7,540 nt of DNA from Promethearchaeota archaeon (GTDB lineage Archaea > Asgardarchaeota > Lokiarchaeia > Sigynarchaeales > SOKP01), in the NCBI GenBank assembly GCA_019057975.1, contig JAHLWJ010000214.1, forward strand, positions 1 through 7,540. The letters are read 5' to 3'. Within the stretch, counting starts at the first letter, position 1. Each line of letters opens with the position of its first letter. Positions 1 to 5,960 of this stretch are shown here, piece after piece. The position numbers and the translations under genes are program-made. The notes beneath the pieces were generated by a model, which saw nothing but the letters and a program-made list of their open reading frames with translations, searched no databases and was not told where the DNA came from.

Positions 1-3000
1 TATTTTTATCTACTGATTTATCAACAATTTTATCTAATTCCGACTTTTTTTCTAAAGATTTGTCAATTAAATCCTCAGATTCTAGCTTTTGGGATATTTC
101 CTCCGATTTTAATTTATCAGGAGTTGGTTTTTGTTCTAAAGAAGTTTCTTTTGCTGGATGACGTTTCAATCTAAAAAGCTTACTTAAATTCTTGCTATAG
201 AGTGATTTAAAGGCGGCTTCTCGCCCGATAATATGCACACTAGGAGCTGACTTACGTTTCAGACTTTTTCTATATTTTCTAACTTTTCGTACTTGTCTAG
301 GATATTTTAAGTAAGTTTGATAAGCATATAGATAACTAGCTAAACCAATTGCTATTATAACAGATAGAATGAATAAAGTTTGAAATACTATCGCAGCACC
401 TTGTGATTCTCCTACTGCTACGATTGTTAACTCATAATCTTGAATTTCATAGTCATCACCAGCAAAAGCAGAGATTTTGATAGTAAAAGCACCTTCTGGA
501 ACATTTTCAATAGTTCCCTCATATATACCATCATTATCAGGATCTGTAAGAATTCCATCTCCTTTCTCCCAAACATAAGTAACAGTAGCACCTTTTAATA
601 ATTCTTCAATATCAGTATTATTCAAATTTATTCTTAGATTAACATCATTTCCTGCTTCTATTTCTATTCTATTTGATCCAGATATAGTTGAAATCTCAAT
701 ATTAAATTTTCTAACATAGAGCCTTATTATTGAATATTTTGTTTGATAAATTGACTGTTGAGCTTCGATTGTTAAATAATTTAACCCAATTCTTAATCTA
801 TCAGATGTATTAATAATAGTAGTATAATGCTTGAAAATTAAACTTTCATTTAGATCTTTTGTTATTCCTTCGGATAATAATCTTACACTAGCATTAGGAA
901 TATAAGTACCCATTGAATCACAATATTTTACCGTGATATTTAATTCTTCATCAAGTTTGAGTTCAATCTCCGGCTCAAGAGTCATATTTTCATTATTTAA
1001 GAATACATGAAGATCTTGTGAGATGAATTTATTAATATTTATTATTGGATATATTTTCTGTACTTCATAATCTTCCGCGTAGGCTATAATGGTTAGGAAA
1101 TTGGCACCTAAATCAGATATTTCTGTATCTATGATAATAGAATATTGTTCTAATGTTTCATTTTCAGTCAAAGTTCCAGTAAAATTACCTGATAGTAAAA
1201 CAGTGGCGTTAGGAATATGCGCACCAGTTTTATTTAGATATTTTATAGTTATATTTAACTGTTCCCCTATAAATAATTCAAGATTAGTATCTAAAGTTCT
1301 ATTTTCATTATTCAAAAAAAGCTGAAAATCAGATTCTTGAGGAGGAAAAATTATAGTATAAGTTATATTGAGCTCAACATCATCTATGGAGATAGTAATA
1401 TTGCGATCTAGTTTGAATTCATCTGCAAGAAAAAGTTGAATTGAGACATTAACATCATCAATTATCAAAGGTGTAACATCAAATCCATCTATTTTTCCTA
1501 CCTGAAATGATTCATTAGCAGTACTCAGTTTAACTGTTTCGGTATGTGGATTATTATTAATCAGAATTTTTAATTCAGAATTAGGGGCTGATTCAGTCCA
1601 ATTTTGATCAATTTTATATTTGAAATTAAGTATTGCTTCATTAATAACTACTGTTTCGTTACTAATATCACTTATTTTGTCTGCATCTTGATTCCAAGAT
1701 ACAGATGTAAATTGATCTACTCTCTTCTCATAATTAAATGTGAGATTACAGCTTTTAATCCGTAATGAAATCCATTCATCACGATCAAATTGATAATTGT
1801 CTATACATTGGATTCTTATACCAAGGGTTATTTTAAAATGAAGATTATCACGCTCAAAAAGAGAAGTTAAATAGAAAATTAAAGCTTCTTCAACAATAGG
1901 ATTCATTAATGTATCTGGTATACTAGCAATCTCTGGACTAACCAAATCCTGTCCCAAATCTACAGTCTGGTACCAAGCTATTTCATATACCTCATTGTCT
2001 TCTAAATCTGATATTAATACATAAAACCTCGCTTTATCATAATCTCTACTATAATCTCCCGACAGAGTTAAACTATCATTTTTACTCTCTACTCCATAAT
2101 AAGCATCACCACTACCAGACTCCGTTGTAACTGACGCATTGAATTCTGCTGAAACTGAAGCTGATGTAATTATATAATCTGACATATTAACAGTCATTGT
2201 AATATTATTTTCCCAATGTACACTTGGAGATTGTACTGGATCAGTTGGATCTATCCACGTATGACTAACTTCGCAACCATGCTCGTCAATTTCTTGAAAG
2301 TCAGGTGGAGCAGGGAAAGCAGGATTTGTAACATTTATCCAACCTAGAGAAGACGTAGAATTTGGTGTGCCTAAAATATCTGTGAAAGTTCCTTGATCTC
2401 CTATAACACTCATATTAGCATGTCCTACACCTAATGTTGCATTTACATCATTATTATCTCCTAAATCACCATAAGATGCAAACCAAACAGGATCTGTCAG
2501 CTTATCAAAAGATGTATCATTTAACCATTGTTTTGTATAAATTTTTTGTCCTGAGATACCAAGATCACCTTGGTAATCATCTTTTCGGGAATTAAATAAA
2601 TTTTTCGAATTTTGGTTGAAATAATGACTAACTATTAAAAAATTCAATAGTAAAACAGTAATTATTAAAATTGACATAAATTGCCGGTTTTTTTTTAGTT
2701 TTAGAACTCCAAACCTTAATTTTCTTAACTTTATCAAATTTCGTTTATTATATGATTTTTGGTTATTGAGGTCTTTATCACTAATTTTTGTATTTGAGTT
2801 AATTTTATTTTTAGATCCTGTATTTATTTTAGGTTTTTCTGTCTTTTTTTCAGGTGTTCCATGTTCTTCAGATTTTTTAATTGTAGGCTTACCTGTTATA
2901 AATTTTGATGAATTTTTTAATTCTTTTTTATATTCAGAGCTAAAAGCTTTTTCACGGTCTTTTATACCCACATTAGGTGCTTTTTTTTTATTCAGTGTTT

Positions 3001-5440
3001 TTCTATATTTACGAACTTTTCTGACTTGTCTTGGATATTTTAATATTTTTTGATAGACATAAAGATAACCCCCTATTACTCCAGAAGCTATAATACCTAT
3101 TATTAATAATATTTGAAAAAGAAGCACATTTTGTTTTGGTCTAAAAGCATTAATTATCATCTCATAACTTTCAAAACTATAAATATCGCTCCCAAAAGCG
3201 CTAATATTAACTGAATGTGTACCAACAGGCACATTTTCGAATATTTCCTCATATATTCCATCATTATCATCGTCTGTTAAAATACCATCTCCATATTCCC
3301 ACGTGTAAGTAATAATTGCTCCTTTAATGATTTTATTAAAATCTGTATCATTAATGAATACACTAATAGTAGCACTTTGTCCTGGCCTAATATTTATATT
3401 ATTGGATCCAGATGTGGGTGTAATCTGGGTATTAATTTTTCTTACCGTAATCTTTGGATTTATACTTTTTTCTTGATGCCTATCTTTTTGAGCATTGATT
3501 AATAAATTATTAAGACCTAAACTAAATTTTAATGTTGTATTAAGTATTACTGAATATTGTTCAAATTCTGAATTTTCAATTAAATCTTCAAATATACCTT
3601 CGCCAACTAATTGAACTGTTGCGCCTGGAATATGATCTCCTGTAGTATCTTTATATTTTACTGTTATATTTAATAACTTATTAAGAGGAACGTCTAAAAA
3701 AGGAAAAGATGTCTTTTCTTCACCATCTAAAAATATCTGTATATTCTCTGTATTTATTTTAGAAACAATTAATAAACCACTACGTTTTTGAGCTTCATAA
3801 TTTATTCTATGTGCTACCATATTAAAGTATATTTCTCCTATAGGTAAATCTTCAGTATTGAGGATGATTGTATATTGTCCTAAGAGTTCATTCTCTTGTA
3901 GGGAAGCTGTGAGATTTCCAGTTAATCGTACAACTGCTTGAGGAATATGAGAACCATTATAAGGGTATTTTATAGTGATATTTAAATCTGTTTTAGCTGA
4001 TATTTGGAATATTGGATTATCTGTTTTATTAACACCATTGAAAAACACTTCAATATCTGTTTGATAATCCGGAAATTCAACTGTATAAGTAATATTAAGA
4101 TATACATCATCTATTGATATAACCTTCTTGCTACCTAAATGAAATTCATCTGCTAGATAAACTTGAATTGAAAGATTAATTTTAACATCATAAGAAATTA
4201 TGTCAAAAACATCAAAACCTCCTAGTTTATTAGCTAATTGAAAACTTGAATTAGCGCTACTAAGTTTAATTGTTTCAGTAAGCTTATTATTATTAATATA
4301 AATTCTAAATTCTGAATTTGGGGATAATTCTGTCCAATCCTCATTAATTTTATATTTAAAATTCAGTTTCGCTTCATTAATAGTAACAATTGTATCGTTA
4401 GTAATTTGAGTTATTTTATCTCCATCTTGACCCCATGATATAGAACTAAATTGATCTATTTTTTTCTCGTATGTAAATGATAAATCACATGATTTAATAA
4501 ACAGTGAATCCCAACTATCTTGGTCACTCCACCAATTGTCTTCGCACCATATTCTGATTCCTAAAGTAATAGTAAAGTTTTGATAATCACTCGATAAAAT
4601 AGATGTTAGATAAAAGATTAAATCTTCTTCTGAAACTGTTGTCATTAATGTATCTGGCATGGTATCCTTAGCACCAGCTCCTGCATCTTTACCTAAATCA
4701 ACGGTTTGATTATAAGCAGCTTCATAAATTTTGGTTTTTGACAAATCTGATAATAAAACATAAAATCTAACATAATCCCATGTATAATTTTGAGTATTTC
4801 CATTATCAGTAGCATCTCCTGGAACTTCGACTCCCGCATCAGTCCCAGTTCCTATAGAAGCTGAAACTGTTGCATTGATAACTGCTGAAAGAGAAGCAGA
4901 GGTTATTATATAATCTGACATATTTACTGGCATTGTAACATTATTTTCCCAATGTACACTAGGAGATTGATCACCTTGTTCATACCAATAATGATCAACA
5001 TAACACCCTTCACTATCAATATAGTAATTATCTGGATAAGCGGGAAATTCAGGATTATGAACTTCTGTCCATTCAGTATTAAGAGGTGTTCCTGAGATAT
5101 CTGAAAAAGTTTTTGATTCCCCTAGAACTTCATAATTTACTTGACCCGCGCCAGAAGTAGCATTTATATCTGATTGATCACCTTCTAAATTTGAATACCA
5201 TGTTGGTTCTATCGGGTCATCAAAAGTAGGATTTTTATACCATATCGCAGTAAGAGTTTCTGTAGCCGCTAATTGAGGATTTTTAAATTCGATAAATTCA
5301 GATCCTTCATTTTTATTATTTAAGGATGAATTAACATTCTGATTAAAATTTATAGAAAATAAGAATATAGATGATACTAAGATTGCAAAAATAATACTAA
5401 CAACTGAAATATTCTTCCTTCTAATTTTTGTTAGAGTCAT
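1..5440 (-). CDS. Giant membrane-anchored surface protein made of two fused tandem copies (3' end outside window)
   Basis: This is a single open frame of at least 1813 codons with no stop. I do not recognise a named family. The start is ATG at 5440-5438: an in-frame stop lies 22-24 bases upstream (5464-5462), there is no other ATG between, and a typical signal follows (basic n-region to residue 10, hydrophobic core 13-30). No Shine-Dalgarno is visible. Copy B: beta-rich ectodomain about 60-455 (conserved MSDYIITS at 174-181), Ig-like repeats about 458-558 and 559-664, PKD-like domain about 665-765, TM 772-796, basic cytoplasmic segment from 801. Copy A repeats this: hydrophobic segment 922-941, MSDYIITS from 1086, Ig-like about 1369-1466 and 1467-1574, PKD-like about 1575-1680, TM 1682-1706, tail to 1813+. 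Many N-x-S/T sequons suggest glycosylation. The likely location is the cell surface, with both basic modules in the cytoplasm (inference). Role unknown. The ending probably lies about five codons past the edge, judged from the neighbouring paralogue. Confidence 0.9.
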   Translation of the reverse strand, partial: MTLTKIRRKNISVVSIIFAILVSSIFLFSINFNQNVNSSLNNKNEGSEFIEFKNPQLAATETLTAIWYKNPTFDDPIEPTWYSNLEGDQSDINATSGAGQVNYEVLGESKTFSDISGTPLNTEWTEVHNPEFPAYPDNYYIDSEGCYVDHYWYEQGDQSPSVHWENNVTMPVNMSDYIITSASLSAVINATVSASIGTGTDAGVEVPGDATDNGNTQNYTWDYVRFYVLLSDLSKTKIYEAAYNQTVDLGKDAGAGAKDTMPDTLMTTVSEEDLIFYLTSILSSDYQNFTITLGIRIWCEDNWWSDQDSWDSLFIKSCDLSFTYEKKIDQFSSISWGQDGDKITQITNDTIVTINEAKLNFKYKINEDWTELSPNSEFRIYINNNKLTETIKLSSANSSFQLANKLGGFDVFDIISYDVKINLSIQVYLADEFHLGSKKVISIDDVYLNITYTVEFPDYQTDIEVFFNGVNKTDNPIFQISAKTDLNITIKYPYNGSHIPQAVVRLTGNLTASLQENELLGQYTIILNTEDLPIGEIYFNMVAHRINYEAQKRSGLLIVSKINTENIQIFLDGEEKTSFPFLDVPLNKLLNITVKYKDTTGDHIPGATVQLVGEGIFEDLIENSEFEQYSVILNTTLKFSLGLNNLLINAQKDRHQEKSINPKITVRKINTQITPTSGSNNINIRPGQSATISVFINDTDFNKIIKGAIITYTWEYGDGILTDDDNDGIYEEIFENVPVGTHSVNISAFGSDIYSFESYEMIINAFRPKQNVLLFQILLIIGIIASGVIGGYLYVYQKILKYPRQVRKVRKYRKTLNKKKAPNVGIKDREKAFSSEYKKELKNSSKFITGKPTIKKSEEHGTPEKKTEKPKINTGSKNKINSNTKISDKDLNNQKSYNKRNLIKLRKLRFGVLKLKKNRQFMSILIITVLLLNFLIVSHYFNQNSKNLFNSRKDDYQGDLGISGQKIYTKQWLNDTSFDKLTDPVWFASYGDLGDNNDVNATLGVGHANMSVIGDQGTFTDILGTPNSTSSLGWINVTNPAFPAPPDFQEIDEHGCEVSHTWIDPTDPVQSPSVHWENNITMTVNMSDYIITSASVSAEFNASVTTESGSGDAYYGVESKNDSLTLSGDYSRDYDKARFYVLISDLEDNEVYEIAWYQTVDLGQDLVSPEIASIPDTLMNPIVEEALIFYLTSLFERDNLHFKITLGIRIQCIDNYQFDRDEWISLRIKSCNLTFNYEKRVDQFTSVSWNQDADKISDISNETVVINEAILNFKYKIDQNWTESAPNSELKILINNNPHTETVKLSTANESFQVGKIDGFDVTPLIIDDVNVSIQLFLADEFKLDRNITISIDDVELNITYTIIFPPQESDFQLFLNNENRTLDTNLELFIGEQLNITIKYLNKTGAHIPNATVLLSGNFTGTLTENETLEQYSIIIDTEISDLGANFLTIIAYAEDYEVQKIYPIININKFISQDLHVFLNNENMTLEPEIELKLDEELNITVKYCDSMGTYIPNASVRLLSEGITKDLNESLIFKHYTTIINTSDRLRIGLNYLTIEAQQSIYQTKYSIIRLYVRKFNIEISTISGSNRIEIEAGNDVNLRINLNNTDIEELLKGATVTYVWEKGDGILTDPDNDGIYEGTIENVPEGAFTIKISAFAGDDYEIQDYELTIVAVGESQGAAIVFQTLFILSVIIAIGLASYLYAYQTYLKYPRQVRKVRKYRKSLKRKSAPSVHIIGREAAFKSLYSKNLSKLFRLKRHPAKETSLEQKPTPDKLKSEEISQKLESEDLIDKSLEKKSELDKIVDKSVDKN
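323..397 (-). other. Transmembrane helix of copy A (residues 1682-1706)
   Basis: The hydrophobic stretch AAIVFQTLFILSVIIAIGLA followed by SYLYA is closed by TYLKYPRQVRKVRKYRKSL. It occupies the same place as the copy B helix, one duplication period later. Confidence 0.85.
401..718 (-). other. PKD-like domain of copy A (about residues 1575-1680)
   Basis: It contains VTYVWEKGDGILTD followed by PDNDGIYEG and NVPEGAFTIKISAF. The acidic loop D-x-D-x-D-G-x-x-E is preserved relative to copy B even though the flanking residues differ. Confidence 0.6.
719..1042 (-). repeat. Ig-like repeat 2 of copy A (about residues 1467-1574)
   Basis: It contains LNITVKYCDSMGTYIPNASV followed by HYTTIINTS, matching repeat 2 of copy B. 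The cysteine after LNITVKY is not found in the copy B unit. Confidence 0.65.
1043..1336 (-). repeat. Ig-like repeat 1 of copy A (about residues 1369-1466)
   Basis: It contains LNITIKYLNKTGAHIPNATV and EQYSIIIDT, matching repeat 1 of copy B at one duplication period. The boundaries are approximate. Confidence 0.65.
2618..2677 (-). other. Internal hydrophobic segment, former signal of copy A (residues 922-941)
   Basis: MSILIITVLLLNFLIVSHYF lies in the middle of the frame, directly after a basic stretch (KLKKNRQF). It ends with FNQN-type residues exactly as the N-terminal signal of copy B does (SINFNQN against SHYFNQN). In the fusion it should act as a third membrane-crossing helix, returning the chain to the outside so that both ectodomains face out. 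That topology is inferred. Confidence 0.75.
3053..3127 (-). other. Transmembrane helix of copy B (residues 772-796)
   Basis: A continuous hydrophobic stretch, VLLFQILLIIGIIASGVIGG followed by YLYVY, is closed by a lysine/arginine-rich cluster. By the positive-inside rule the basic side is cytoplasmic. The YLxxYQ end is shared with the other two copies. Confidence 0.85.
3145..3449 (-). other. PKD-like domain of copy B (about residues 665-766)
   Basis: The block ITYTWEYGDGILT resembles the PKD signature W-x-(F/Y)-G-D-G. It is followed by D723-x-D725-x-D727-G728-x-x-E731, a calcium-loop-like pattern, and by NVPVGTHSVNISAF, which fits the last strands of a PKD sandwich. PKD domains are common in archaeal surface proteins. 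Metal binding is inferred. Confidence 0.6.
3450..3769 (-). repeat. Ig-like repeat 2 of copy B (about residues 558-664)
   Basis: It shares with repeat 1 the blocks LNITVKY, GDHIPGATVQL and EQYSVILNT in the same order and spacing. The boundaries are approximate. Confidence 0.65.
3770..4068 (-). repeat. Ig-like repeat 1 of copy B (about residues 458-557)
   Basis: This is a beta-rich unit of about 100 residues. Its signature is LNITIKY, then G-HIP-A-V-L-G, then EN---QY-IIL-T. The same signature recurs in the next unit and in both units of copy A, so it is an internal domain repeat. The fold assignment (Ig/invasin-like sandwich) is inferred from pattern and length only. Confidence 0.65.
5351..5440 (-). 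other. N-terminal signal/anchor of the giant protein (residues 1-30)
   Basis: The n-region MTLTKIRRKN carries four basic residues and is followed by an 18-residue hydrophobic core, VVSIIFAILVSSIFLFSI. No clear A-x-A-type cleavage site follows, so it may stay as an uncleaved anchor. This supports the chosen start and an outward-facing ectodomain. Confidence 0.8.
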
Positions 5441-5493
5441 AATTAGGAAAACACTGGTTGTTTAATTAAATAAATATGTTTAAGGTAATATAC

Positions 5494-5516
5494 CAAATTA
5501 TTTAATAAATAATTTG
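5494..5516 (-). promoter_or_regulatory. Palindrome overlapping a TATA-like element upstream of the giant gene
   Basis: Two perfect 11-base arms, CAAATTATTTA (5494-5504) and TAAATAATTTG (5506-5516), flank one central base. On the minus strand the centre reads TTTATTAAATA, a plausible archaeal TATA box. Transcription beginning about 25 bases downstream would leave a leader of about 35-40 bases before the ATG at 5440. The symmetry suggests an operator for a dimeric regulator over the TATA box, but AT-rich DNA gives such palindromes more easily than usual. Confidence 0.4.
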
Positions 5517-5606
5517 CCACTTGATCTTTAAATAAATTCGAATTATATTGTTATTTGAAATTCATTAGGAAATCATACTATATAAATTAACGGGTGTGTA
5601 ACTCGA

Positions 5607-5641
5607 GATGTATGTAAGACATCAAAGGATTTTGAACCTTT
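5607..5641. other. Two adjacent small inverted repeats in the intergenic gap
   Basis: GATGT (5607-5611) pairs with ACATC (5619-5623). Directly next to it, AAAGG (5624-5628) pairs with CCTTT (5637-5641). They lie about 170-200 bases before the giant gene's start, in a patch richer in G and C than its surroundings. They could be part of an untranslated leader, a small RNA, or chance. Confidence 0.25.
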
Positions 5642-5927
5642 ATAAATTTCACTTAAAGAATTTGTTCCTATAAACAGATTTAATTAAGAACTAATAATCA
5701 AAACAATCACAAAGAAAGCAATTATTCTAATATTACTTTTAGTTTTGATTTAAGGAATATCATCTATTATATGGAACTTTTAATGTCTAAACTAATTTGA
5801 TTTGAATAATTGAATTAAATAATATTGATAGAGCTAAAATTGGATCAATAAGTATATTAAATCAATACAGGCTCTTTGAAGGGAAATTTCATAACGCTAT
5901 AATTTTAGTTTTCCTGAAACGCGATTA

Positions 5928-5959
5928 TTAAAAGAGGTAAATTAAAATAAAAGAAGTTA
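5928..5959 (-). terminator. T-rich tract after the stop of paralogue C
   Basis: Immediately after the TAA, the minus strand reads CTTCTTTTATTTTAATTT and then CTCTTTT. Archaeal RNA polymerase often stops at such T-runs without a hairpin. The position fits, but T-runs are frequent in this DNA. Confidence 0.35.
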
Positions 5960-5960
5960 T

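Larger units (their letters stand above)
1..2737 (-). repeat. Tandem duplication, second copy (copy A, about residues 902-1813+)
   Basis: This second unit still looks like a complete surface protein. It has a basic n-region (LIKLRKLRFGVLKLKKNRQF) followed by a hydrophobic stretch beginning at an in-frame ATG (2677-2675), then all ectodomain modules, the membrane helix and a tail. An in-frame TTG at 2737-2735 or the ATG at 2677 could once have been its own start codon. Neither is preceded by an obvious ribosome binding site. Compared with copy B, the tail end keeps the terminal motif SLEKKSELDKIVDKS, which is shared with the upstream short paralogue. Confidence 0.83.
2738..5440 (-). repeat. 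Tandem duplication, first copy (copy B, about residues 1-901)
   Basis: This is the first of two homologous gene-length units inside the giant frame. Matching landmarks lie about 909-912 codons apart: FNQN after the signal (residues 32 and 941), MSDYIITS (174 and 1086), the GDGILTD loop (717 and 1627), and KYPRQVRKVRK (801 and 1712). By eye about half the residues agree, much more in the best blocks. The last part of this copy, about residues 850-901, is a lysine/asparagine-rich cytoplasmic linker that no longer ends in a stop. The exact boundary with copy A is my estimate. Confidence 0.85.
5441..5960. other. Non-coding gap between paralogue C and the giant gene
   Basis: These 520 very AT-rich bases hold no credible gene on either strand; only frames of about 20 codons or fewer occur. 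Contents that can be named: a T-rich stretch just after the stop of paralogue C, a pair of small hairpins in a slightly GC-richer patch (about 5591-5641), and a 23-bp palindrome overlapping a TATA-like stretch before the giant gene. No tRNA or other RNA gene is recognisable. Confidence 0.7.

Noticed and set aside
1089..1325. Plus-strand open frame of 78 codons
   Set aside because: It lies antisense inside the second copy of the giant gene, in a part with clear homology to copy B, and its peptide shows no features of its own.
2700..2960. Possibility that the two copies are separate genes with an intergenic spacer
   Set aside because: No stop occurs in frame across the junction and its codons look coding (lysine/asparagine-rich like the other tails). 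A sequencing error or an additional internal start cannot be excluded, and this is noted in the findings.
2766..3053. Plus-strand open frame of 95 codons, rich in F and L
   Set aside because: It is the antisense of the lysine-rich cytoplasmic linker. AAA codons on the minus strand read as TTT (F) on the plus strand, which explains the apparent hydrophobicity.
5624..5641. TTCAAAA loop on the minus strand resembling the T-arm of a tRNA
   Set aside because: The loop is 8 bases instead of 7, and no acceptor, D-arm or anticodon arm can be placed around it.
5608..5673. Plus-strand 21-residue frame starting MYVRHQRIL
   Set aside because: It is too short, has no ribosome binding site, overlaps the twin hairpins and has no recognisable homology.
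5694..5753. Plus-strand hydrophobic stretch KKAIILILLLVLI resembling a signal peptide
   Set aside because: It has no ATG, GTG or TTG start and is closed by stops on both sides within 20 codons. AT-rich DNA readily encodes I/L runs.
5830..5875. AGAGC ... GCTCT inverted repeat and two ATCAATA direct repeats
   Set aside because: The arms are only five bases and are separated by about 36 bases, and the direct repeats are 7 bases of low-complexity DNA. They are easily due to chance.
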